Source: Comamonadaceae bacterium (GTDB taxonomy: Bacteria; Pseudomonadota; Gammaproteobacteria; Burkholderiales; Burkholderiaceae_C). From it: a stretch of DNA of 64,000 nucleotides. The position numbers and the translations under genes are program-made. Of this stretch, positions 52,886 to 62,378 are shown piece by piece; within the stretch, counting starts at the first letter, position 1, and each line of letters begins with the position of its first letter. The stretch is taken from NCBI GenBank assembly GCA_947475685.1, contig CANJNC010000009.1, positions 1 to 64,000 on the forward strand. Reading direction: 5' to 3'. The notes beneath the pieces are model-generated. The model was not told the origin of the DNA. It was given only the letters and a program-made list of their open reading frames with translations, and made no database searches.

Positions 52886-54081
52886 GTGAATCAAAACTTA
52901 GAGTGGGTGTTGCCGGTTTAGGCCGTGCATTTACCCTCATGTTACCCACCTTTTTAAAGGATCCGCGTATTCAATTGGTGAGTGCTACCGATCCACAGCC
53001 CTTGGCCTGCGCTCAATTTGAGCGCGACTTTGGTGCGCAATGTGTAGACAGCGTAGAAGACTTGTGTGCTCGCTCAGATGTGCAAGTGGTCTACATTGCT
53101 ACGCCCCATCAATTGCATGCAAGTCATGTGGAGCTGGCCGCGGCAAAGGGCAAGCATATCTTGGTCGAAAAACCAATGGCGCTGAGCTTGGGCGATTGCG
53201 ATCGAATGATTCAAGCGGTCAAAAGGGCCGGTACAGTGATGGTGGTAGGCCACAGCCATAGCTTTAACGCCCCTATCTTAAGGGCGTACGATCGCATTAG
53301 AAGCGGTGAATTCGGATCTGTCAGAATGATTCATTCTTTGAATTACACCGATTTTTTATACCGACCAAGGCGCCCCGAAGAGCTCGATACTGAACAAGGT
53401 GGAGGGGTCATTTTTAGCCAAGCCGCTCATCAATTGGATATCGTGAGATTGCTTGGAGGAGGGCTGGTGACAAGTGTGACCGCGCGCACCGGTGCGTGGG
53501 ATCCCCAAAGACCAACCGAGGGTGCTTACAGCGCACTTTTGAGCTTCGCAAATGGAGCCTTTGCAAGTCTGAGTTACAGTGGCTATGCACACTTTGACAG
53601 CGATACGTGGATGGAGAAAGTAGGGGAGTTGGGGCAAGCGAAAAATGATGTTGACTATGGCACTGCAAAACGCAGACTGGCAACTGTTCAAACGCATGAG
53701 CAAGAAACAGCTCTCAAAGCCGCAAGAAATTATGGGGCCCCAGATTGGAAAAGTAATCTTGACTCAAAACTGCCAAGCAAGCATCAGCACTTTGGACCAC
53801 TGATCATCAGTTGCGACAAGGCTGATTTGAGGCCTGTCCCAAATGGGTTGTGGATTGATGGTGAAAGCGAATCACGGCTTTTCGAAATTCCAGCTCCAAT
53901 CGTGCCACGCCAAGAAGTGATCGACGAGCTATACAATGCGGTTTTATTTCAAAAGCCTGTATTGCATAGTGGAGCTTGGGCTCGTGCCACCACAGAGCTC
54001 AGTCTTGCAATCTTGGAGTCAGCACGTGGTGACAAAACGGTTTTACCAAAATATCAAATTGAACCCACTCACTCATTATGA
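52882..54081 (+). CDS. Gfo/Idh/MocA-family dehydrogenase (phthalate cis-dihydrodiol dehydrogenase-like)
   Basis: 399 residues. NAD-binding motif VAGLGRAFTLML, the Gfo/Idh/MocA lysine segment ILVEKPMALS near residue 96, and a C-terminal sheet domain with GGGVIFSQAAHQLDIVRLL, where the His is the usual catalytic residue. The phthalate 4,5-cis-dihydrodiol dehydrogenase Pht4 belongs to this family, and the neighbours are the oxygenase and reductase of that pathway. The following decarboxylase of that pathway is not found in the window. Overlaps the MarR gene by 4 bases. Confidence 0.85.
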   Translation: MSESKLRVGVAGLGRAFTLMLPTFLKDPRIQLVSATDPQPLACAQFERDFGAQCVDSVEDLCARSDVQVVYIATPHQLHASHVELAAAKGKHILVEKPMALSLGDCDRMIQAVKRAGTVMVVGHSHSFNAPILRAYDRIRSGEFGSVRMIHSLNYTDFLYRPRRPEELDTEQGGGVIFSQAAHQLDIVRLLGGGLVTSVTARTGAWDPQRPTEGAYSALLSFANGAFASLSYSGYAHFDSDTWMEKVGELGQAKNDVDYGTAKRRLATVQTHEQETALKAARNYGAPDWKSNLDSKLPSKHQHFGPLIISCDKADLRPVPNGLWIDGESESRLFEIPAPIVPRQEVIDELYNAVLFQKPVLHSGAWARATTELSLAILESARGDKTVLPKYQIEPTHSL

Positions 54082-54563
54082 AGAAAAACAAGCAAGAGAC
54101 TCAACTTATTCTCAAGCACTGGCAAAATGCGGTCCCAGATGATCGTTTGGCACACTTGGTGAGGGACTCTGGTCGGGCATATTCCCGTGCACTTCAAACG
54201 CGATTGAGTCAACACGATGTTCCCTTTGGACATTGGACTTTCCTTAGAATTCTTTGGGAGTCAGACGGATTGACTCAAAGTGAGCTCAGCGCTCAAGCTG
54301 GGGTCATGGAGCCGACCACTTTCAGTGCCATGAAAAAAATGGAAAGCTTGGGGTATATCACTAGACGTCATTCTCCTGAGAATAAAAAAAATTTATACGT
54401 CCACCTGACCACAAAAGGGCGCAAACTCAAGCAAATTTTGGTACCCTTGGCCGAACAAGTCAACCAAGTCAGTGTCAAGGGTATAAGCGCACAAGATGTC
54501 GCTACAACCAGGCGAGTTTTACTCTGTATTTTGACCAACCTTGCAAGTGATGGTGTTTCCTAA
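54078..54563 (+). CDS. MarR-family transcriptional regulator
   Basis: 161 residues. The winged helix-turn-helix is at about 60-125 (LTQSELSAQAGVMEPTTFSAMKKMESLGYITRR, wing HSPENKKNLYVHLTTKG). Its ATG overlaps the dehydrogenase stop, so it is the third gene of the reductase operon and probably its autoregulated repressor. It may also act on the oxygenase and Bug genes, where dyads are visible. Confidence 0.88.
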   Translation: MKKNKQETQLILKHWQNAVPDDRLAHLVRDSGRAYSRALQTRLSQHDVPFGHWTFLRILWESDGLTQSELSAQAGVMEPTTFSAMKKMESLGYITRRHSPENKKNLYVHLTTKGRKLKQILVPLAEQVNQVSVKGISAQDVATTRRVLLCILTNLASDGVS

Positions 54564-54590
54564 GATGAGAGTTAGAGAATTTAGAAAAAT

Positions 54591-54612
54591 AAATCAATGA
54601 TTCGATTGATTT
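54591..54612. repeat. 8-bp inverted repeat after MarR gene
   Basis: AAATCAAT (54591-54598), GATTCG, ATTGATTT (54605-54612). It lies between the MarR stop and the Bug gene at 54727. AT-rich and without a clear T run, so an operator is as likely as a terminator. Confidence 0.4.
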
Positions 54613-54726
54613 TCTTAAACTCGCTGTACTTGATGGAGATCTGTCACGATTTTTGGTTTGAGTTAAATGAGAATAGAAAATCGAACTTTCTGTATTCAAT
54701 CGTATTTTGATTAGGAGCTAACTCTC

Positions 54727-55734
54727 ATGAAATTTCACATGCTTACATTTCGTTGCGCGTATGCACTTGTATACTTTTTGAGTGTATTTTTTGCGCACTC
54801 GGTACAGTCTCAAACTCAAACTGCTCCAAGTGTTGCTTATCCAGACAGACCCATTCGATTGATTGTGCCTTTCCCGCCAGCAGGAGGAGCCGATAATTTG
54901 GCCCGTACGATCGTTCCTAAAGCCGCTCAAATTTTAGGCCAAACGATTTTCATCGATAACAAACCCGGTGCTGGGGGGAATGTAGGCTCAGAAATTGTGG
55001 CTCACGCCAATCCCGATGGTTATACCTTGCTCTACGGTACCAACGGTACTCACGGAACCAATCACGCTTTGTATTCAAAAACCGGCTTTGATCCCTTTAA
55101 GGATTTTGCGCCAATTTCAAGGTTGACAACCATTCCTGCCATGTTGGTGGTCAATCCCAATCTAGGAGTCAATTCAGTCAAGGAATTGATCAACTATATC
55201 AAGTCCAATCCAGGAAGAGTGAGCTTTGCATCTGCTGGCAATGGAACCACTTCTCATATGGCGGGAATGCAGTTCAAGAACATGGCCGCTTTAGATATTG
55301 TCCACGTTCCATATAAAGGCGGAGGACCCGCGTTGATGGGGGTGATGGGTGGGGAGGTTCAAATCACATTGGATTTGATGGCCAACGTCTACACTCAGGT
55401 CAAAGCTGGAAAGCTAAAAGGCCTTGCAGTTACGACCTCTGGCCGAATCAGTATGGTGCCCGATATACCTACCTTGGATGAATCCGGCATAAATGGTTTT
55501 GATATGGCGGCCACGGATGGGCTATACGCGCCCTTTGGAACACCAGCGCTCATCATTGAAAAGCTCAATAAAGTTTTTCGACAAGCTTTGACGGATACCC
55601 AAGTGACTGAAAATCTGAATTTAAAAGGTGCCTTTCCTACGCCCAGTTCTGCGGAGGAGTTGGCCAAACACATTGCCAAAGAAATGCCCATGTGGGTACG
55701 TTTGGTCAAAGAGTCTGGTGCAAAGGTTGATTAA
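54727..55734 (+). CDS. Bug/TctC-family receptor
   Basis: 335 residues with a Sec signal (cleavage near VQSQT) and a longer linker before YPDRPIRLIVPF. The ligand loop reads PPAGGADNLART with Asp, and NPDGYTLLYGTNGT follows. AGGAG lies 9 bases upstream of the ATG. The next gene starts 23 bases after its stop, so this receptor and the M29-like enzyme form a two-gene unit. Confidence 0.92.
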   Translation: MKFHMLTFRCAYALVYFLSVFFAHSVQSQTQTAPSVAYPDRPIRLIVPFPPAGGADNLARTIVPKAAQILGQTIFIDNKPGAGGNVGSEIVAHANPDGYTLLYGTNGTHGTNHALYSKTGFDPFKDFAPISRLTTIPAMLVVNPNLGVNSVKELINYIKSNPGRVSFASAGNGTTSHMAGMQFKNMAALDIVHVPYKGGGPALMGVMGGEVQITLDLMANVYTQVKAGKLKGLAVTTSGRISMVPDIPTLDESGINGFDMAATDGLYAPFGTPALIIEKLNKVFRQALTDTQVTENLNLKGAFPTPSSAEELAKHIAKEMPMWVRLVKESGAKVD

Positions 55735-55757
55735 TCAACGAAAAAAACAGGATACAT

Positions 55758-56933
55758 ATGAACTTATTTGAACACTATCAATCCCATCCATCCTTATTCA
55801 ATGGAACGCCCAAGCCTTTAAGAAAAGAGATTACAGAGGTTAAAAATTATTTCAAGGCGCTTGAAAATTTTTCAAAGGTTTTTGCGATTCGACCTGGTGA
55901 AAGAGTCCTCTTTTTAACCGATCCGCTTTTAGATACGAGAGTCGTGGATGCCATATCTGGACTAGCAAATGCAAGAGGGGCCACTGTGACCCAATACATG
56001 GCAGAAAGCACCACTTTATCTAGCGTTCCAGATGAGGTGAAGCCACTGATTGAAAAAGCAAATTTTGTGGTGTCGACTTGGTTTTGCTCAATTGAAGACC
56101 CCTTCAATGTATCCATGAGAAAAAAAGGTCAACGGTGGGTCAAGATCACCTACTTTAGAGATCTCGATTTGCTGATGACGGCACAAGCACGTTTTCCAAT
56201 AGAGTTGGTTGGTGAAATTTTGCGAGCAACGGTTAGGAAAATTCCGCAGAATCAAGCATTCAAGTTCTCCTTTACCGATGAGAGAGGTTCGCATTTAGAA
56301 ATTCCGTATTCTGCTTCCATGCGAGAGTCGATGTTTTCTGGCAATCGTTGGAGGGGAAAGATGTGCGCAGATGAGGATGGTTGCTATGTGCACTACCTTC
56401 CAACGCACGGTCCTAATTTTTGGGACAGTACAGCCATGAAGAATGAAGCCCATAAAAATATTCAAATCAATGGGGTACTCTATCCCCAATGGGCCATCGG
56501 TTTTGAAAAGCCATTCCAAGAAAAAATTGCCGTGGAACTAAAAGACAATCACGTGATTGGAGTGAGTGGTGAGTCTAATGATGCAAAAATTCTTAGAGAG
56601 ATGTTGATTGGCGGGAAAATTATTGAAGGAGGCGGTTGTGGTTTTAATCCGCAAGCGCCTAGGTACTCCATTTATCCGGCGGGATCTAATTCACCGGGTG
56701 CATTGCATTTCGGTATCGATTTGGCAAAACCAAGCGATTTCATACGCCGGGTCATGCCAAATTGGGAAGAGCCACCAGTCCATCAGGACTTGGTTATTTA
56801 CGATTCAACTCTAAAGGCTGGTGAAAATTTAATTATTGATCAAGGCCATTTAACCGCATTGAGTGATCAAAGTGTCATTGATCTTGCTAACAAATTTGGA
56901 GACTCTGAATCGATTCTTTATGGCGAAATCTAA
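55758..56933 (+). CDS. M29-family-like metalloenzyme (NicX/aminopeptidase superfamily)
   Basis: 391 residues. The C-terminal half resembles the M29 superfamily that includes thermophilic aminopeptidases and the 2,5-dihydroxypyridine 5,6-dioxygenase NicX: GGCGFNPQAPRY and SPGALHFGID-LAKPSDF are the likely metal-site segments, preceded by FSFTDERGSHLEI and FSGNRWRGK. Next to a Bug gene and oxygenases, a ring-cleaving or hydrolytic role on an N-containing aromatic is possible; peptidase activity is also possible. The match is by pattern only. Confidence 0.65.
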   Translation: MNLFEHYQSHPSLFNGTPKPLRKEITEVKNYFKALENFSKVFAIRPGERVLFLTDPLLDTRVVDAISGLANARGATVTQYMAESTTLSSVPDEVKPLIEKANFVVSTWFCSIEDPFNVSMRKKGQRWVKITYFRDLDLLMTAQARFPIELVGEILRATVRKIPQNQAFKFSFTDERGSHLEIPYSASMRESMFSGNRWRGKMCADEDGCYVHYLPTHGPNFWDSTAMKNEAHKNIQINGVLYPQWAIGFEKPFQEKIAVELKDNHVIGVSGESNDAKILREMLIGGKIIEGGGCGFNPQAPRYSIYPAGSNSPGALHFGIDLAKPSDFIRRVMPNWEEPPVHQDLVIYDSTLKAGENLIIDQGHLTALSDQSVIDLANKFGDSESILYGEI

Positions 56934-57036
56934 AAAATGACGCCATCAAAATCGGTTGACAAGATATTTTGTGGAAAATTGATTCAGGTCCAAGAAGAGG
57001 GCGTTTTTTTAGAGTAAATTATTTTCTAAGTAAACG

Positions 57037-58038
57037 TCAATCTTGAAGTTCAATATGTGCATCCTTGATTGCTTTTGCATAACTCAACAGATCTTGCTGG
57101 TATTTAACAGAAAAATTTTCTGGCGTACTTCCAACTGCTTCATAACCCCAGTTTGGCAATTTCCCTTTGATTTCAGGTGAGTTCAGAACTTTGGTAAATT
57201 CAGCCTGAATTTTTCTTGCGATAAGCAATTGAGTTCCTGCAGGAGCAAACAGCCCAAGCCATCCCGTATGTTCAAAATTAGGGACACCACTTTCACTTAT
57301 TGTTGGAACATCCGGTATTGCTTCTGATCTTTTGGTGCCGGTCATTGCAATGATCTTTAATTTACCCGCATGCATTGGATTAATGACTCCTGAAAGGGGT
57401 GAAATTGCTGCACCCACGTAACCAGACAAGAGTGCTTGATTCATGGGAGCATCGCCTTTATAGGGGATGTGAGTAAGTTCTAAATTTGCACTTTGTTTGA
57501 GCAATTCCATCACCAAATGTGGCGCCGAACCAAGGCCAGTAGAGCCATAGTTTAATGAATTGGGCTTGACTCTTGCTGCATTTAAAAAATCCGAAAAATT
57601 ATTCACTCCAATTGTGGGGCCTACTGCAAGAACTAAGTAAGACGACATGATTTGAGTAACCGCAGTGAGATCTTTTTTTGCATCAAAGGGCAGTTTTTTA
57701 TAAAGACTTGGTGCAATCGCTAGCCCGTGAGTGGTTAGCAAAAGTGTATATCCGTCAGGATTGGACTTTGCAACAGTATCCGCCCCTATGATGGCTCCTG
57801 CTCCGGGCTTATTTTCAATCAAAAAAGGTTGCTTGAGTGATTCACTGATTTGCTGACTTAAGTTTCTTGTGACGGTATCAACGGCCCCTCCCGCTGGAAA
57901 GGGGACAACAATTCGAACGGGTTTTACTGGCCAATTTTGAGCACTCGCTCCATTCATCGCTAAAGTTATCAAAATACTGGATAAATAAAATAGACCGTTT
58001 TTAATTTTAAAAACACCAGTGTTGAATGAGTATTTCAT
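57037..58038 (-). CDS. Bug/TctC-family receptor
   Basis: 333 residues with a Sec signal (cleavage near GASAQN-WPVK) and a canonical loop VPFPAGGAVDTVTRN. Its ATG is two bases beyond the hyuB-like stop, so it is the last gene of the hydantoinase operon. Its ligand is probably a hydantoin, 5-oxoproline-like lactam or related acid. Confidence 0.92.
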   Translation of the reverse strand: MKYSFNTGVFKIKNGLFYLSSILITLAMNGASAQNWPVKPVRIVVPFPAGGAVDTVTRNLSQQISESLKQPFLIENKPGAGAIIGADTVAKSNPDGYTLLLTTHGLAIAPSLYKKLPFDAKKDLTAVTQIMSSYLVLAVGPTIGVNNFSDFLNAARVKPNSLNYGSTGLGSAPHLVMELLKQSANLELTHIPYKGDAPMNQALLSGYVGAAISPLSGVINPMHAGKLKIIAMTGTKRSEAIPDVPTISESGVPNFEHTGWLGLFAPAGTQLLIARKIQAEFTKVLNSPEIKGKLPNWGYEAVGSTPENFSVKYQQDLLSYAKAIKDAHIELQD

Positions 58039-58040
58039 TT

Positions 58041-59789
58041 TTATTTCTTTTTTGCGTTTTTGCGCAGTTCATTGGTCGCTTTAATATCAATGCTTCCAGC
58101 CTTTAACACTGCAACTTTATATATTTTCTTTGCACTTTCTTTACAAATATATCCTTGGCGAAGATCATTTTTAACTCGCTCAGGATCCCTTTCAACAGGG
58201 GGGCCAAATCCACCGCCACCACCTGTCAATAAGGTAAAGGTGTCTCCCTTGTTGAGTCTTTTTAATAACACCTTGGCGTTGGGGAATTGATCAAAAATCT
58301 CTCCAGATTGGTTGAGATTGACTTTGTTTCCCATGCCACTTAATCCGCCTTCTAAGCCCCAGGGTTGGCAATGCATGCGGTCAACTTGTGCATTAAAGTT
58401 CATGCTTGATCTTGCCATGATGATTTGTTCTGTACCAAGTCCGCCCCTAAATCTTCCTGGGCCGCCCGAGTTCTGTCGAAGACCGTGTTTGAGATACATC
58501 AATGGAAATTTTGCTTCCATTTGTTCAATGGGATTGTTATGTGTATCGCCATCGTTCATACAGACAGTGGCGGACATTCCATCTTCATTGAACTTGGCTC
58601 CCCAGCCGCCTCCAGAAGGTCCTACGCTGCTTAAAAAGAAGCGACCGTCTTTTGGAGAAATGCCATTGACCATCGCCAATCCTAGATCTGCGTGATGTCC
58701 TGCAATGACTTTATCTGGCATCGCCGCGTACATGGCTTTGAATATTGAATCTATCACTGTCATTGGGTAAGTCATCCACCACCTCATAGCGGCGGGTTTG
58801 ACTGCACTCACAACAGTACCCTCTGGAACAATCGTCTCCAGTGCTCTAAAACTGCCTTCGTTGATCGGATAGTCAGTTGCTGAGGTTAAGCACTTATAGG
58901 CGACTTGTGCGCAAGAAATACCTGTGCTGGGTCCAGAGTTGTAAAATCCACGAACTTGCGGGCTAACACCCGTAAGGTCAATCGTCATGCGGTCGCCTTT
59001 TTTGATGATCTTGACTTTGATCGGGATGCGTTTTCCGATCTCAACTCCATCATCATCCATAAATGACTCAGCCTCGTACACGCCATCTGGTATGGCTTTG
59101 GTTTGGGCTCTGGCCTTTGCCTCTGAGATATCCATGATCCGATCAATGGCATTCAATACAGGTAATTGTCCGTAGCGATGTAAGAGCTCTAAAAAGCGTC
59201 TTTCACCCGTGGTGACTGCAATAATTTGAGCTCTCAAATCCCCCATGGCCCTATCTGGAATTCGTACGTTGTTTCGGATGATATCTACGAGATCTTGATT
59301 AACCACTCCTGCGGTTTGATATTTTAAAATTGGAACTTGAATTCCTTCAGAGTAAATATCGGTGGTCACGCCGCCTAGAACACCGCCAACATCAGGCCAG
59401 TGTGCCATGCAGCATGACCAGCCTGATAACTTGCCTTCAAAGAAAATTGGAATGCTGAACGTGAAATGATGAAGATGAGAGCCAGTGATATAAGCATCGT
59501 TGGTCACTAAAATATCACCGGGCCCTATATTTTTTCCAAAATGTTTAATTTTCTCCTTGATGGTGTTGGACATGCCTCTTATAAAGCTAGGCAATCCAAG
59601 GCCAATAGATACTGTATCTCCCTTGGCTGTGTAAAGTCCAACGGTAAAGTCCAATGCTTCGTAAATAATCATATTGTAGGCTGTACGCATAAGGTTAATT
59701 TTCATTTCCTCTGTGACAGCAAGGACACCATTTCTCACAATTTCAGTCAGTACGGCATCGGCTCTGATTATTTTTGATTTTGCTTTCAT
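58041..59789 (-). CDS. Hydantoinase B/oxoprolinase-family subunit
   Basis: 582 residues, the HyuB length. Family blocks visible are the N-terminal RTAYNMIIYEALDFTVGLY, NDAYITGSHLHHF with likely metal or catalytic His, GHHADLGLAMV, GGWGAKFNEDGMSATVCMNDGDTHNNPIEQ, and GGGGGFGPPVERDPE. With HyuA it forms an ATP-dependent cyclic-amidase or carboxylase-type complex. It overlaps the A subunit by 4 bases. Confidence 0.92.
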   Translation of the reverse strand: MKAKSKIIRADAVLTEIVRNGVLAVTEEMKINLMRTAYNMIIYEALDFTVGLYTAKGDTVSIGLGLPSFIRGMSNTIKEKIKHFGKNIGPGDILVTNDAYITGSHLHHFTFSIPIFFEGKLSGWSCCMAHWPDVGGVLGGVTTDIYSEGIQVPILKYQTAGVVNQDLVDIIRNNVRIPDRAMGDLRAQIIAVTTGERRFLELLHRYGQLPVLNAIDRIMDISEAKARAQTKAIPDGVYEAESFMDDDGVEIGKRIPIKVKIIKKGDRMTIDLTGVSPQVRGFYNSGPSTGISCAQVAYKCLTSATDYPINEGSFRALETIVPEGTVVSAVKPAAMRWWMTYPMTVIDSIFKAMYAAMPDKVIAGHHADLGLAMVNGISPKDGRFFLSSVGPSGGGWGAKFNEDGMSATVCMNDGDTHNNPIEQMEAKFPLMYLKHGLRQNSGGPGRFRGGLGTEQIIMARSSMNFNAQVDRMHCQPWGLEGGLSGMGNKVNLNQSGEIFDQFPNAKVLLKRLNKGDTFTLLTGGGGGFGPPVERDPERVKNDLRQGYICKESAKKIYKVAVLKAGSIDIKATNELRKNAKKK

Positions 59790-61867
59790 GTGAAGCTTCC
59801 TTCAATATCTATGATTAAATTACCGTAATCATCTACATGCAATCGATCGCCCGGTTGAACCACGGTGATTGAGGCATATTCTTCAATAAGCGCTGGTCCA
59901 ATTATTTTGTTGCCCGCTTTGAGAAGGGCTCTGTCATAGGTCAGCGTTTTAACGGATTTGTTAAGTTCGGAAAAATACACCAGCCTGTGTCCATTTAAAG
60001 CAGCGTTTAAAGGCTTAGAGCTGCCTTTTTGAATTTTTTCAAGTTGGGGTTTTTTCATCACTCCACACACAGTAGCTCTAAGGCTAACGATTTCCCCTGC
60101 TTCTTGTGGTGCGCAGGTTCCATATCGGCGTTGATGAACTGCGTCAAATTGCGTTTTAATTGCTTGGCGGTCTCCTTTTTTTAATACATCGGCGTGAAGA
60201 TCAACCGTCACAGGATGCTCTTGGCCAACATACCTCATGTCTGCAGCAAAACTCAATGTCACTTTTGAGGGCTTGATTCCACTGGCTGACAAGGAGGCTT
60301 TACCTTGCTTGACCAAATCATTGAATACTTTTTTTAAGTCAGAAAAAGAAACATCCGATAGTTTTGTAAACCATGTTTTAACAAAATCATATCTAAGGTC
60401 CGAGTGAAGCATGCCAAATGCACAAAAATGACCAGGTCCCTTTGGAATGATAACTCTGCTCATACCTATTTCGCGAGCTATGGCCGTTGCGTGCAGTGGT
60501 CCGGCACCTCCATACGCGATAAGTGGAAATGAAGCCGCGTCCAGTCCTCGTTCAGTAGATACGCCCTTGACGGCATAAGACATAGTGGTCGTTGCAATTC
60601 TTAGTATGCCGTCTGCAGCTTGCAAAATATTGAGCCCCAAAGGTTTGGCAATGTTTTTTAAAATTGTTCGCTCAGCGGCTTTGAGATCTAGTTGCATCTC
60701 ACCTCCTAAAAACCTGTCTGCGGCAAGTCGACCTAAGACCAAATTGGCATCTGTCACAGTTGCATAATCACCTCCCTGCCCATAGCAGGCGGGCCCTGGC
60801 TGTGCTCCAGCACTTTTGGGCCCCACACTTAAAGCACCAGACTCGTCAACTTTGGCAATGCTGCCGCCACCCGTTCCGACTTCAAAGACGTCTACCATTG
60901 GAATTTGAACGGGTAGTGCTTGGTTATATCCACCTATTAAGGCAGCGGTCGTTGTTAAAATTTCACCTTCATAAATAACACCTGCTTTTGCAGTTGTCCC
61001 GCCCATATCAAAGGCGACAGCATTTAAAATACCTAACTCTCGACAAAGCGCTTGAGCTCCAACCACGCCTGCCGCTGGTCCCGATTCAAGCATTCGTATG
61101 CACTGTTGTTGCGCTTGCTGTGATTCGTACAAGCCGCCCGTTGATTGCACAATTAGAAATGACCCTTTGAATCCTTGAGAATGAATATGCTCATTAATTT
61201 CAGCTACATACGCACTAACTTTTGGACCAATATAGGCATTAGAGACTACGGTTGAGCAGCGTTCAAACTCTCTGTATTCTTGAGAAAGTTCATGTGAGGC
61301 CGTCACAAAAGTCTTTGGCATTCTCTCCAAGACAATTTCTTTGACGCGTTCCTCGTGTGCTGGATTTTTATAGCAATGAAATAATAAAATGGCTACTGAT
61401 TCAACCTTTTCTTCAATCATTTTGTCGCACAGGGCATGAACACCTTGCTCATCCAAAGGAATATATATTTCACCCTCTGCTGTAATTCTTTCTTTAACTT
61501 CTAAACAAAGGGCTCTTTCAACCAAAGGAATGTGTTTTCGAAAAAAAAGGTTATAGGCGTCTGGGCGATTGATACGACCTATTTCATAAATATCGCGAAA
61601 TCCCTCTGTAATGAGAAGCGCAGTTTTCGATCCTGTACGCTCAAGCATGGTATTGATCGCAACAGTAGATCCGTGCAAAAAAAGTTCAGCATCTGAATAC
61701 TTGGTTTTCGCTTTCTCAACACCTTCTGAAATTCCATTGACAAGTTTACTCGGCGTTGAAAGAGTTTTACCTAATAAAAGTTTGAGTGTTTTTTGATCAA
61801 AAGCGGCCACGTCTGTAAAAGTTCCACCGATATCGGCGGCAAGACGTGTTTTGAATTTTCTTTGCAT
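59786..61867 (-). CDS. Hydantoinase A/oxoprolinase-family subunit
   Basis: 693 residues, the HyuA length. The N-terminal ATPase motif is ADIGGTFTDVA, with GSTVAINTMLERTG following, and the second phosphate motif is VAFDMGGTTAKAG. The family uses ATP to open lactam rings (5-oxoproline, N-methylhydantoin) or to carboxylate ketones such as acetone or acetophenone. Without a gamma subunit or biotin gene the hydantoinase/lactamase role is preferred. Confidence 0.92.
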   Translation of the reverse strand: MQRKFKTRLAADIGGTFTDVAAFDQKTLKLLLGKTLSTPSKLVNGISEGVEKAKTKYSDAELFLHGSTVAINTMLERTGSKTALLITEGFRDIYEIGRINRPDAYNLFFRKHIPLVERALCLEVKERITAEGEIYIPLDEQGVHALCDKMIEEKVESVAILLFHCYKNPAHEERVKEIVLERMPKTFVTASHELSQEYREFERCSTVVSNAYIGPKVSAYVAEINEHIHSQGFKGSFLIVQSTGGLYESQQAQQQCIRMLESGPAAGVVGAQALCRELGILNAVAFDMGGTTAKAGVIYEGEILTTTAALIGGYNQALPVQIPMVDVFEVGTGGGSIAKVDESGALSVGPKSAGAQPGPACYGQGGDYATVTDANLVLGRLAADRFLGGEMQLDLKAAERTILKNIAKPLGLNILQAADGILRIATTTMSYAVKGVSTERGLDAASFPLIAYGGAGPLHATAIAREIGMSRVIIPKGPGHFCAFGMLHSDLRYDFVKTWFTKLSDVSFSDLKKVFNDLVKQGKASLSASGIKPSKVTLSFAADMRYVGQEHPVTVDLHADVLKKGDRQAIKTQFDAVHQRRYGTCAPQEAGEIVSLRATVCGVMKKPQLEKIQKGSSKPLNAALNGHRLVYFSELNKSVKTLTYDRALLKAGNKIIGPALIEEYASITVVQPGDRLHVDDYGNLIIDIEGSFT

Positions 61868-61997
61868 AAAATAAGACTTTATATTTGACTGATACTATTC
61901 AATGATACAGAAGTACTCTTGAAACTTGGTAGGGGTAATTCCCGTTTTTTTTTAACATATTTTTCTGAAGTTATTGATTGCTTAATCTCTTTAAGCC

Positions 61998-62351
61998 TTA
62001 GCCTAAGTGAGATTTATTCAAGGACGTAATCGTATTGGATAAATCGTTTAAAACCCTCGTTGCGAGAGATTTTGAGGGAGGTTGAATCGCTATGTTTTTA
62101 AGGAGGTCGGAAAGGCTTCCCGTATGTCCCTCTCTGTATTGAGCGAATTGTTTAAGCCACTGATCAAACGCCACTTCTTTTTTATATTTTTCGCATAAAA
62201 AATCGATGATGTTTATTTCTAAATCGGTTACAGCAATACCAGGCATGGATCCAGCGCAACTGCATCCGGAGCTTAGTGACAAGTGAACTTGGGATAATCG
62301 ATTCCATTGACCCAGTAACTGAACAGCTAAAAGCGATGTATTAACTTTCAT
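61998..62351 (-). CDS. Small CxC-motif protein of unknown function
   Basis: 117 residues, predicted soluble and mostly helical. A compact GCSCAGS segment at about residues 29-35 could bind metal or carry a redox dithiol; one further Cys is in IDFLCEKY. It lies in the hydantoinase operon, 130 bases before hyuA and 27 bases after the upstream Bug gene. I do not recognise the family. Confidence 0.65.
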   Translation of the reverse strand: MKVNTSLLAVQLLGQWNRLSQVHLSLSSGCSCAGSMPGIAVTDLEINIIDFLCEKYKKEVAFDQWLKQFAQYREGHTGSLSDLLKNIAIQPPSKSLATRVLNDLSNTITSLNKSHLG

Positions 62352-62378
62352 GAGTTTTCTTATAATCTATACCTTCAA

